This document shows positions 9,764 through 21,006 of a stretch of DNA of 64,000 nt, one piece after another. Each line of letters opens with the position of its first letter. Position 1 is the first letter of the stretch. Origin of the DNA: Romanomermis culicivorax. Lineage: Eukaryota > Nematoda > Enoplea > Mermithida > Mermithidae. A program made the position numbers and the translations under genes. The notes under the pieces were generated by a model. It saw only the letters and a program-made list of their open reading frames with translations, made no database searches and had not been told where the DNA came from. The stretch covers positions 124,001-188,000 of the forward strand of contig CAWUHX010000247.1 in NCBI GenBank assembly GCA_963922205.1, read 5' to 3'.

Positions 9764-11968
9764 CTAAATGAGTCTGGATATGCTCTCACATTTTTTTCCT
9801 GTCTCAAAAGTTAAATGCTGCATAGGAAAGCCATAATCTTCGCCTCTCCATAAGCCGACAAAATCGACCTGCTTGTTGGCCGTCGCCAGCAATACACACC
9901 AATGGTTGCCGTCCACATAGTTGACGGCATAGCAAAGTTTCATTCGCAAACAAAGCAACATACAATGGTGGTTCGATTCAGCAGTGCCGTAGCCAATCAC
10001 GTCAGCAAAATGGAATCCACCTTCACCTTTAATTTCAACATCTAATAAATTCGAGCCGCTTATAGCCAATCGTGGTTTTTTGATTGACTCAAGATCATAG
10101 TGCAAAGGTGCTTTGAATAATTGACCAAACTTTAGAATCAGTTTTCCTGCTTCATCGTCCGATGCATTCTGAAAATAAAATGTGTCTTTTGTATTCTCCG
10201 CCCCGTTTAACATTCCAGTTGAACAATCTTACACCCACTGGCGGCCATAGCAATGCCGTCCTTAACAGATGATCCTTTGGAATCTTTTTGGTTGTTCCCA
10301 TTTGGCGCATAACCTCTTTTATCCAAAAGTTGAGCACATCGTCAATTCTAGTGTGTACAAATTGTGCCTGACTGCATCGGCTATCATCAATCTGTAGGCC
10401 ATATAGCACCCAATTGGTTCCGTCTGACTTGGATTTGGATATGCTACATACCAAAGCGCTACCAGTTTTTAGCTGAAATCATATTCTGACGTCTACAACA
10501 TTGTTCAAATTTTGATATTCGTAGCAGTTAAATCAGTCTATTCAAGGTTGTGTAGAAAAGATACACCATGCAATAAGTGTAGCGCTGACAAAGATCATTG
10601 TAGAAATGGTGCTGTGCTTGAGATTTGAGAAAGGTGTAGAGAAGCAATGGAAAGCTAACTTTTCTGAACATAAGCCATTAAAAATGCAAAATTGGGAAAA
10701 ACTATATCAAAAATACGAATTTTTGAAAAAAATGATGAGGGTTGTCTTTTCGGCATAAAGAACTGTGTACAAATTGTATTCAAATAATTTGTTGACAAAA
10801 ATCAGAAATAACATTTCTCGACTAGTGTGAGTATGTTGACTAAAAGACAGGAAAACCACCAAAAAACAAAAAACCACAAAATTAGTAAAATTGCGAAAAA
10901 ACAAGGTGGAACTAAAACAGCAAAATTATTGTGGAAAGAGCAATATTCTCTACATAGATGTGAAAGTTCTAAAATTAAAGCCTCGACCAACGCTCTTTGT
11001 ATCACTCTGCACAGTGCTCTGCTTATTGAAACTGGCGTATTTTTTCTGCACCTATGAATAAGCCCACTAAACTACTATTGTTGAACCTTGCAATCAGGTT
11101 TATTGGCTGTAAGACACATCTTATGACTTTGATTGAAATTTGCGTCAATTCCTGTCCCGCATGCTCCGTCGAATGATGTTGATTTCAAATTAACAACAGT
11201 AAATTTCTCTGCTGAAATAGGTTAGCACTGAACAAACATTATTTTTAAAAAAAATCATAATTTTCAACCTCACATTGCTCTTTCGACCATCCAATCACTT
11301 TGCACCATTTTGAATCGGGTAAAACTGATTTCGTAGGTAAAGTAATTGGACGAATTTTTGTATCAAACATGATTGGCTTTTCCAGCATTATGATAGCTAT
11401 ATTGACAGCATCATTATTCGAAGAATACACAATGGTTTTTCGTTGAGATAAATGCATTCCCGATATTTTGATATCCACTGAATCTTGACTTTTGTTTAGT
11501 AAAAACACACTGTATCTATAACTGCAAGTATAAAATTTGGACAATCTTACCCATGAACGCAAGTTTTAGGAGTGACCAAAAATTTGGAGCTGATGCTTTG
11601 TTTTTTCGTCGATTTACCGAAAATGCGATAATCGGGCAATAAAATCCCATTGCAGTTTGTATTCACAATAACCACCAATGGAAACTTAGATACTATGTCT
11701 TTGGGCTTAACAGCCTGGCCTGTTCATGTTGAATTTTTCAAAAGTGACAAGAACTATATCAAAACATGTAACAACACCTGCTCAGTTACTTTTTTGTGTT
11801 TGAATCAATCGACCATTGTTAAACTGAAAGTGAAAAAATTATAATATATGAGGATGCAAGATGATACCATATCTTCCATAAGCTGACAAATCTTACTGTT
11901 CCATGAGTCTGATCAAATACAGAAGCTAAAAACATACAGTATACCAAAGATAGAATATATTCCGGCAT
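9764..11968 (-). CDS. Secreted serine-protease homologue, catalytically dead, with cysteine-rich tail
   Basis: Six exons, 11968-11897, 11714-11551, 11521-11274, 11211-11087, 10472-10233 and 10168-9764, give 1254 nt (417 aa) in a continuous frame. Exon 1 is a 24-residue signal peptide starting at MPEYILSLVYCMFLAS. The S1A fold is recognisable: FPLVVIV, a Cys pair around the former His site, GW, and a Ser loop. The triad is gone: TAAHC is replaced by TPKTC (His to Thr), DIAL by NIAI (Asp to Asn), and CxGDSGGPL by CKLKTGSAL (Ser to Thr, preceding Asp to Lys). The last exon adds ~135 residues with a C-x3-C-x5-C...C pattern (CMLLCLRMKLC) resembling a PAN/apple domain. It should be a non-enzymatic extracellular binding or regulatory protein. 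Intron 2 is only 29 nt. It probably arose by duplication with the neighbouring active protease. Confidence 0.85.
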
Positions 11969-12335
11969 TTTGTAATAGTGAAAATACATTTCTGGTCGAG
12001 TAGAATCCAAATATTCTACTTTGAATAAACAAACATGAATAGAGAAGCATTATCATAAAGGTATCGACTCTATTTATATGCACATTCAAAATGATTTCGT
12101 GGAAGAGAAGGCTATAACATATTTCATAGGCAATACTTGCTCGAGCATGAGGTAAACAGCCCAGCATGTCCTTTTGAGGCTGCAGTTGTATTCCTCACAA
12201 ATATCAAGGTCTGGCATGATGACATGGATTTGAAACATCAAGTCCAAAGGTTCACAGATGCAACATCCATGCATTGCCTCATTTTTCGTCTTGTTACAAC
12301 TTCCTTTGCTACTAGCACTACGGACACATTATTAC

Positions 12336-13200
12336 TAGAGCACGGATTTTTAAGTGCTGCACTTAATCTTTTGTTTTGATGGAATATACTTCCCATGCTT
12401 AGAAATGCAATTATCCATGGTGTCTGATGCAAAAGAATGCTAATTAACAGCACTTAATTGCACTTCATTTGGGGGTCTTGCACTTAATTGCACTTAATTT
12501 AAACTTTTTGTAAAAGTTGCACCTAAATGCATCGTTTTTAATTAAAAACTTGAAAAAACATGGTTAAAAATAGTTGAAAAGTTAAAAACTTTTCAACTAT
12601 TTTTAACTTTTTAACTAGTTTTAACTTTTTTAAAGTTAAAAACCCTTTTTTTAGTTAAAAACTTTTCAACTATTTTTAACATTTTAAAAGTTAAAAACGT
12701 TTTTAGTTAAAAACTTGAAGAAACATAGTTAAAAACTTGAAAAATAAGGTTTAATGAATAATCAACAGTGGAAAATTTTCAGTGATGCGCCTGATTTTTT
12801 GAATAGATTTGCCCGCGGAAAATATACAAGCAGTCTTGGCCGAAATCCTGATCTACAATGGTTTGTTTCTGACTCGAATCTGGAATTTAAATTTAAAACG
12901 TTGTTCACGACGTAGACGTAGAGCGTTTGTTTTCTCAATTGAAATTAATATTGTCTGATCACTGTCAAAGCTTAACATTTGAAAATATTGAAATGATAAA
13001 TATTGTTATGTTTAATAAGTTTCTTTTCAACTAAACTTGACAGTTTGCTGCCATTAAAACGTCTTATTGCAATTCATTAAGGCCAAAAATTAGTGTAAAA
13101 TTGGTTTTTTTGCACTTAGCTGTGCACTTAATTTGCCATTTTTTGCACTTAATTGGGCACTTAATTTGGACTTTTTTTGCACTTAAGAATCCATGCTCTA
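12336..13200. mobile_element. hAT-type non-autonomous transposon (865 bp)
   Basis: The ends are TAGAGCACGGATTTTTAAGT and, on the other strand, TAGAGCATGGATTCTTAAGT. An exact 8-bp target duplication ATTATTAC flanks it (12328-12335 and 13201-13208). The 8-bp duplication and the TAGAG terminus fit the hAT superfamily. Copies of GCACTTAAT lie just inside both ends. A central palindromic block at 12540-12740 is built from TTAAAAACTTTTCAACTATT-like units. No transposase ORF is present. Confidence 0.88.
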
Positions 13201-14003
13201 ATTATTACACACTATACCACTTGCTGTAGAGCCCTGCATAGACTGGAGTTTGTCTCCTTGTATTATCCAGGTTTGGAAGCACGACTTCAATATGAAACAT
13301 CAAGTATACAGGTTTAAAGTAAATTGTAAAATCTGCACTCCTTATGCATGGTCACAACTCCAAAGTTGCATTGTTTCATAATAAGAGTATTATTTCATAA
13401 TAAGAGTATTATTTCATAATAAGAATAATGATATGAAATAAGCAAAAAAACGAGAAAAGTCTATGCTAACTCAGCAGTGTAGAGTGAAAAATAATGCCAT
13501 GTGTAAAACGCACTCACTTAGAAAGGTGGTGCTTGTATATCAACAGTTTTGGTCATCCACACTAAAAAAAAGTAGAAAACTCTGTATGAAGCTCAGTCTT
13601 ACTGTATTCTAATGCAAAATAGCTGAAAATGCAACAGCGCAGCAACTTTTTTTGTGAATGAACAATTTATTATTTTGAGAAATGGAAAACAGTAAAAAAT
13701 CGATCAGTTTAATTAAAAATTATTTTGATAAAGGTGGTCTTACAGTATTTCTAAACACAAAAAATCAAGATGATGTTTATTCGAGGCCTAAGTGTGGCTG
13801 ACTACTCTCTTGTGACGCAAATTTGAGCTATTCCAAACCCCTTAGTTGGACTTTTCCCTGCACTTTAGTTTTCTTTTCTCCTTATCTTTTAGTTTTTCTA
13901 ACAAATATCTTATGAATAAATTAATTTTTCTGTCTTTCAAAATTTTTTCAATAACATGCTACATTGATGTGGTTTCATTGTTATAGTCGAGAGTATATTA
14001 TCT
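13201..14003. other. Spacer between hAT element and gypsy element
   Basis: AT-rich sequence without a gene. A short direct repeat (TTTCATAATAAGAGTATTA, about three times) occurs at 13375-13430. Confidence 0.5.
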
Positions 14004-14607
14004 TGTTATGTTTACTTCTCTGCTTAGGTCAAAAGACGTCAGCAATATAACTCGAGTCCTATTGGCTTGTACTCAATCGACTACTGCAGGTCACTCAATG
14101 GAGCTTCCTATTAGCAATCAACTAAACACAGTGCAACAGTTCTTAAGCAGAAATAAACACAACCTTCAGTCACTAATAAGTAACTGGAAACTCTAACTCT
14201 TGCAATCGAAGGGCACTCAGGGTCTCCCCAGATGCCTCCTAAAGGTCTACACAAACAACGAGAACTCACTACAACAATGTCCAAAGGAGCTGGGGCTTTA
14301 TCTTGGCTTTGGCTCCCATGTAATGCGGCTCCCCTATCAGCTTAATGCGCAAGTAATGTATAACAATAAAATAATAAATAGTAATAATATTATTATGTAA
14401 ATTTGCATGTCGGGCTGTCGACACTCGCCTTTACTGAGCCTAAAAGAACAATACAATATAAAACGGACGCCACTCGCCCAGGACACACCACAAGTATGAG
14501 AATGAATGAATGACCAACATTTCTCTTTTTGGTCGAATTGTAACTTTGTTGATTCACCAATTTTGCATAGATGTGGGATTGCTACTGCCGTAAGCACATC
14601 CCCAACA
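14004..14607 (-). repeat. 3' LTR of the gypsy-type element
   Basis: Matches 25292-25894 over its length with scattered substitutions and small indels. The minus strand just before it (AAGGCCCAAGGGA) is a plausible but weak polypurine tract. Confidence 0.93.
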
Positions 14608-14715
14608 TCCCTTGGGCCTTGAAACTGACCAACGGGAGGTGAAGAAGGAAACCGTGAGCGGGACTTTTACCTTTTACGGTGTGACCTACTACTCGATCCC
14701 AACTTCATAAAAAGA

Positions 14716-17398
14716 TTATGATCCGACCCTGAATAGTGTATGGGTCATAACCATCCTGACCTGACCCCAAAGGGTGTATGGGTCAAGACCACCTCCAACC
14801 TCAAGTCTTTTCACAAGGTTACCCAGGTCTGTCCAATGAGATGCCGAGAATGATCGATCATTGATCCAGCACCTGACAGATTGACGACTCTGTGTGCACT
14901 TGACTTTCCCCTGGCTTCGCCAGCATACCTTGAGGCTCCTAGGTACCTTCCTCCAATATTGATCGTCTCGTCCCATTGAGTGATGTGGAGTCTTTGGTAG
15001 CAGCATCCCAATCCTTTTAGTAATCTGCTCATCCTGGACAATCGGAATTTTTTCCGATTGCGCTTGACTTTCTATGCTGGACAAGTACTGTCTTGCATCC
15101 ATAGATGTTTGTATCACTTGCGGTGTAGGTAAGCCAGGGGCGGTGGCAGCATTTCTGTCTGCAGCTGCGTCACAACTTGTGGTTGTGGTTGCAGCTGCAT
15201 GACAAAAGGTGCTGTCATCGCGGATTCGGCTACTTCGGGGTCAGCGATCAAAATAAACAATATTGGGTCTTCGTCATCAACCTCTTTGCAGCTTTCCTCT
15301 CCCAGGAGGGCGGAATTATCCTCATCCTCACTCTCCAATTCCATGACGTCCTCGTCCACTTGACCTGACCGAACTGTGGGTTCATCATCAGGATCAAGTA
15401 TATCAGATTTCGTCCTGAAATTGGATTGTTTGGTTTCATTACCATATGTATAGGTAACCATAGGTAATTCCGTTGGCAGAGGCCTCGGGAGAATACACTT
15501 CTCAGGAAATTCATATGTATACATCGGATAGTCAGCCAGTATACATCTAATTTGACCCATCTGAAGAGTAGGCGTGTCTGGTGCCAGGCCATATCGCAGC
15601 GAGGGGGTTTTAACTCCAAATTCAGCATAGTAGAATCTGACATAGAAAAAGCAGTTGGCCCAATAATCCTTGTTATGGGTTATATTGTCCTTTGCTTTTT
15701 CTATCGAAATTGGAGAGCCTATTTTGTCCTGCAAGCGCAACCGAATAGGCATAAAGCCAAACCTATTTTGCCAGGTCGTTACCCTTTTGTCTTTTACAGC
15801 ATGTTCGGGTTCCATTGGCGGTAAAGATGCGACTATGCTGAAGTTCTGTAAAACCCTATCGTCAGTCTTCCATGCCATCTTCTTTATTAACTCTGCATCC
15901 TCCTTCGAGTAGGATTTGAGGAAATTATAATTTAATAATTCCCTCAGTATGTAATTGTAGTTCACACGGCTATGAGGCCCGAAAACAAAGAATGGTAGAG
16001 GAATTAAGTTGCATGCCTTTTCCAATGCAGAAAACTTTGTTGAGTCCATAACATGCTCGTAATTCCTCAAGTCCGCCATCCAGTGATCTCTGTCATACTT
16101 AGCCATACCAGTGTCGATTTCCACTGGTTTGTAGCAGTCCGTTCCAAGTTGAAACAATTGAAGCTGCTTCGATCAGTCCTGTCGAGGAGTTTTATTTATG
16201 GCAAGACCGGCTGTTATATACCACACAACATCTACCGGATCCGTCAATTTGAAAAACGAAACCCCTCGCAACATTTCTGTATGCAGTCAGTTTATCACCT
16301 CATTTGTCCTATTGACCTGTTGCTCCATTGTATCCATGTCCTCCGGATCACTTACATCTTCTCACTGATTTACCTTCTTTTTGCTTAGACCAGCTTTTAG
16401 GGCCTTGGGATAAACCCCAGACAGTAAAATGTGGTCCCTAGCTATAGCGGGATTTTTAATATCCGCAGGACACGCATACTCTGGCAGGTCATTATGAAAT
16501 TGCATAGCCCACCTGGGTATTACCTCTTGCCGCATCATGTGGTAAACCTTGAATAACTGCCTCTTTACAATGTCCTTCTCATCTAGGAAGTTTCGATCCT
16601 CGAACCCCGTTAGGTCTTGAGAGTACACCGTATAAAAGCGCAAAGCCAAGGTTTTCACTTGGGCCAGCGACAAAATATCAATGGGGTACGTTGCCATAAC
16701 CCCACTTAATTCACCGCAAAACCCATAGTGAAAAAACCCCAAAAATACGGCAATTGAGTAATAGGCATCTAGGCCAGCATACACAATTTCTGTATCCTGA
16801 ATCTTGGGTGCCAAGAACTTTTCTCCTTTTTCTCGTCCCATTGATATTTGCTGACATCAGCCAAGTAAAATTTGGTGAAAAGTCCTTTTAACCCGAGGTT
16901 TTCAGGACACAATCCTAAATCATGAGCGTGATTGGCCATGGGCCCCATCATCATTCTGACACAAATTTCACAGTCCCAGTATTTTCCAAATCCTTGGAGT
17001 ATACGGGCCTGTATAATTTTCGTCTTGTCATGAGCTGAGGCCACTGACCCCGATCGGTAGACGTTCAAAATTGCAACTAGATCGTCCACAACTTTGAAAC
17101 CAACCAAGAAACGATCCACCGATGAAAGGATTGAAATCAAAAGATCTCATTCCTACAGCTTCAATGTTGTAAGGTGGATGACAAAGCTGGAACCATCTAT
17201 ATGTGTAAATGACACCAGCCTAGCGAACTCTTTCCCTTCCAGGTTCTGGATCGCTACCTTATAAGGTATGATACATACCTCCGTCTACTTGACCTTTTCT
17301 ACGTCGAATCCGACAACACCTAGCCCCCGAAACAGGCTTGTGGCCAATTGCTTCAGGATTGGTTCGAGATTGCCCCCGTGGACCCTTTCTGGCTCCAT
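14716..17398 (-). pseudogene. Broken DEDDy-type 3'-5' exonuclease ORF carried by the gypsy-type element
   Basis: From ATG at 17398 a frame of ~890 codons can be followed through several nonsense codons and two frameshifts (near 16830 and 15120). The N-terminal 250 residues show the order typical of WRN/EXD2/MUT-7-like exonucleases. Motif I is GVVGFDVEKV (near 17305). A beta-strand region around VAIQNL and FVIHLTTL follows. Motif II is FLVGFKVVDDL (near 17095). After LGLKGLFTKFYLAD comes motif III, IVYAGLDAYYSIAVF (near 16770). Thus D, E, D, Y and D are all still present. The following ~500 residues (15114-16841 and 14716-15117) match no family I know; they end in an acidic, Pro/Gln-rich tail. 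It lies between integrase and the 3' LTR, the usual env position. Capture of a host exonuclease or a nested insertion are both possible. Confidence 0.65.
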
Positions 17399-18749
17399 TG
17401 GTCGTTGCAGCCATTAACCCATCGTGCAGGCGAACCATTGTTTGATCTCTCCCATGCAGACCAGACGCTTGATGTTGTAGTCTAAAAATCAAAAAGAATT
17501 TGCCCCTTTCAAAATGAGGCATTAGGCCACCACCACCAATTAAATAATCAAATTTGACTGGCACCAAATTAAGAGAAAGATTTAGTGTGGGGAAAAATAA
17601 ATTAATTAGTGAGGTTAGGTGTCAAAGTCATAAAGTAAGCAGGCCCAGTGGTTAATGCAAATGCTGCACCAATTTTTCAGGAACCTCACATTTGCACCAC
17701 CTCTCGCTTCTCAATGTCGGCCCCCGTCAATTTACCACTTACCCTAGCGATAACTTCACGCCTCGGTGCCAAAATTAAGTAGTGAATAAATAACCAATTA
17801 AGGTTTTAATTAATTCAAGAAATAAATTTAGTAAACCAGGGGCCTTAATAAAACCAAAAAAATGCTTCGGAATCAGATCCAAGGTGAAAACCATTAGATT
17901 TTGGCTTTTTAGGGCCCTAAATCCATTAGGTTTTTTCTTTTCACCTATCCTAACATTTTTAGAAACTTTTCTTCGAACTCGTTTTCCCCTTGGTTGGCCC
18001 ATTCAGAAAATTGAGCATGAAGAAATCATTCCTAAGACACCTAAATGGGCGAATTCGTCCCACATACCAAGAAATAAATTCATAAAAACTTACCGTCGGT
18101 CAAAAAATAACAATTGTTTTGGCAGCATTGCGGTTGGCCCACCTTAACGTGGTCGGCGTGTGCGCAATAATTTCGCGCAAAAGGCGGGAGGCCTAATCTT
18201 GACATTGGAAATCAAATTTTTTGAAAAATTTTTTAATTTTGCGTTGTATCTTCTAAAGTAAACAAAATGTTAAAGAACATTTATCGTTACTTCAATATCA
18301 ATACAATATACGAAATTACCAAAAATAATTTTATCGGGTCCTTGGGCTGGGCGAAAAATTTTGTTCTGAAAGATTTGTGCAGCCTGGAGCACAGAAAAAA
18401 CACGACTTTTGAAATTGAGAATGAAAATTGGCCATAAACCTCCCAAAATGTAACCCAAAAAATTTTAGCATCGGGTGTACAAATTAACAATATTATTCTG
18501 AAAATTTGACCCTTCGCTACACAAATTTAAAAAGTATTAAACGAATATAAATTAGTTAAATAACACAAAAAATAAAAAAAAGGATTATTCACATAAAATA
18601 CACGTATACCGCATTTTCAGCTAAAAATTTTTGGACACAGAAATAACGACCGGATGATCTACGGTCTCGGCAAGATTTCCAGTTGCCTTAACTGGAGTAT
18701 TCCCGAAGACCTGCAACATTTCGTGTTGAGACCATCTGGTACCTCCGTA
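17399..18749 (-). other. Spacer between integrase and the extra ORF
   Basis: AT-rich, with no convincing protein. ORFs at 17775-18002 and 18270-18490 are short and low-complexity. An upstream splice acceptor for a subgenomic message could lie here but none can be singled out. Confidence 0.45.
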
Positions 18750-19417
18750 TCAAAAGTATTTTAGCCTACTTGCCGATAGAACCTGCTTTTTAAGCAGGTT
18801 ATTCCAATGCCCTATTGTGAGCACATTTTCTTTCAATCTTTTATCATTGATGATGATATATGGTCCTTTCCAAGGTAACCCCAGTTTTTTCTGTCTGTCT
18901 ACTTTCAACAGAACCCAATCTTGATTTTTAAAACCAGAAGTTTTAATTTTGTTATCAAAATATTTCTTGCTGACCTTAGCGGCTTTTTGTATATTTTCGG
19001 TGATGCTTTTGTACAAATTTGTAAGATGGGTAGCCAAAACATACTTATAAGCCTCATAGTCATTAGGCATGACTATTCTAAGTGCAGCAGTGAAATTGAT
19101 ACCAAAATTCGCTTCATGCCCCCCAGCAGTGAAAATGGCAAGTGTTTTGTTGCTGCGTGGGGTGTGGCATTATATGCAAACACCACTGCACTCAGGTACC
19201 TTGGCCATTTATTGTTATCCTCAATTGCAACTTTTCACAGCTGCTTTATTAGAGTTTGGTTAAATCTCTCAACCATACCATTACCCTGTGGGTGGTATGC
19301 TGTTGTGAAAATTTTTCTGCACTCAAACAGTTTACAGACTGCTTTCATAAGATCTGAATTAAATCCAGATCCATTATCACTAAGAAGTTTCCTTGGGGTA
19401 CCATGCCTAAAGATCAC
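18750..19417 (-). pseudogene. Integrase catalytic end and C-terminal GPY/F-like module
   Basis: One segment (19235-19417) carries the second Asp (LLSDNGSGFNS) and the catalytic Glu (YHPQGNGMVERFNQ). A further segment (18750-19070) has a basic helix and WKGPYIII, the GPY/F-type module of gypsy integrases. Frame changes lie between the segments. Confidence 0.85.
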
Positions 19418-21006
19418 ATTGGGGTACCATGCCTAAAGATAAAAATCAATATAGCTCCAACCCATTTAGTGAAATAATCCTGAAAGACAATGACATATGG
19501 GTGACGTTCCCTCAAGGGAACAATGTCCACAGACACAATATCGAAGGGACCCTCCCCTATAATGGGTATCATTGGGGATATGGAGCTTTTACTGGGAGTA
19601 GCCACTTGGCAGACAGGACAAAACTTCAACCAATTTCTGACATCTTTTTCAATGCCAGGCCACCAGAACCGCTGTTTGACAATACTCAGAGTTCTTTTGA
19701 ACTCTTGGTGTGTCATTATAATGGCTCCGTGATATTGGTGAAGAATGCTGTCTCTGAGGGAATTTGGGACCACGATCTGATCATGGCCACATCCCTCAGT
19801 TTCCCTATAAAGAACTCCATTATCCTCATAGAATCCACTATGATACTTTGTAGTGCTTTTGACCCCTAATCTTTCCCAAAGTGGGCTAAGATTAGTGTCT
19901 TCTTTTTGCAATTGAGCGATAACCTTTAGATCAATTGAATAATTGATCTTATCATCATCCTTTTCTTCATTTTCTCTTTCCTTCACCTCTTCAGACTCCT
20001 TTTCTCTATTCAGGAAAAGCCAAGCAATGTTTTCAGGATCAGTTGGTACAGATGTACCCTGTTCTTGATTTTGTGCACTCTGATCCTGAAGTTTTGCTTG
20101 TCTTCTAGTTGCGACTGCATCACCTACCATAAGCTTCTGCATTTCATCTCTACTCTGCAATATATCTTTGGTAGTCTGTGCAATGTTGTCCTTTGTTACC
20201 ATCAATTCCTGAATATCCGTCAACTCCTTGGTCTGCTCGGGGACAATTTTTTTATCTCTACTTTCAATTTCTTCGTCTCTTATCCTCTGAAATTGTTGTA
20301 CCAATATTTGGCTTTCAATTTCATTGGTTTGAGTTCCGAAGTTACGAAATTGAATTTTGAAGACATATTCCCATTTTGGTGGGTTCTTGTCCATAGCCTC
20401 TTCGGGTTCATCTTTCCTGGAGAGAAAATCAGCCATTGCCTTTTGCCTACCAGGGACATACTCCAATCTATGATTAAATTGATTTATAATGGAATACCAT
20501 CTTTTCAATTTATCATCGATTTGAGTATTTACTTTCATAGATAAAAGAGGTTTATGATCAGTTTTTATCAATACTTTTTGTCCAAACAAATAGTGCCTGT
20601 AGAGTTTAAGACCACAGACAACCGCTAGGCATTCTCGCACTGTAGCACACAACTTCCTCTCGTCTTCCTTGAGGATTCGGCTGCTATAGGCTATTACCCA
20701 TTGGTCATCTTTAGTCTTCTGATAAAGTACTGCTCCCAGTGCGGTTCCACTGGCATCTGTTTGGAGAATGAACTCCGCAGTTCCATCCAAAACAGGATAC
20801 CGTAGAAATGGCACTGAGGTGAGTGCTTTTTTCAGTTCCTCAAACGCTTGGCGATGTTCCTCTGTTGCTTGGAACTTCTTCTTTCCCGTAGCGGTAAGCT
20901 TATACAACGGTTCTGCAAGATTTGCAAGGTTTGGGATGAATTTCTTACACCCATTGCAGTATCCCCAGAAATCGTTGCATATGCTTAATGCTATTGGGAA
21001 ATTCAA
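19414..21006 (-). pseudogene. RNase H and integrase N-terminal half of the gypsy-type element
   Basis: It begins with the RT-RNase H connection, then RNase H (LQTDASGTALGAVLY, IKTDHKPLLS, RLEYVPGRQKAMADFLSR). A ~110-residue acidic, Gln-rich linker follows. The integrase HHCC zinc-binding part (YHG ... TH ... FCPVCQ) and the first catalytic Asp (IVSVDIVPL) come next. The core is interrupted after KWVGAI by a 22-bp direct duplication and loss of roughly 20 codons. Confidence 0.9.
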
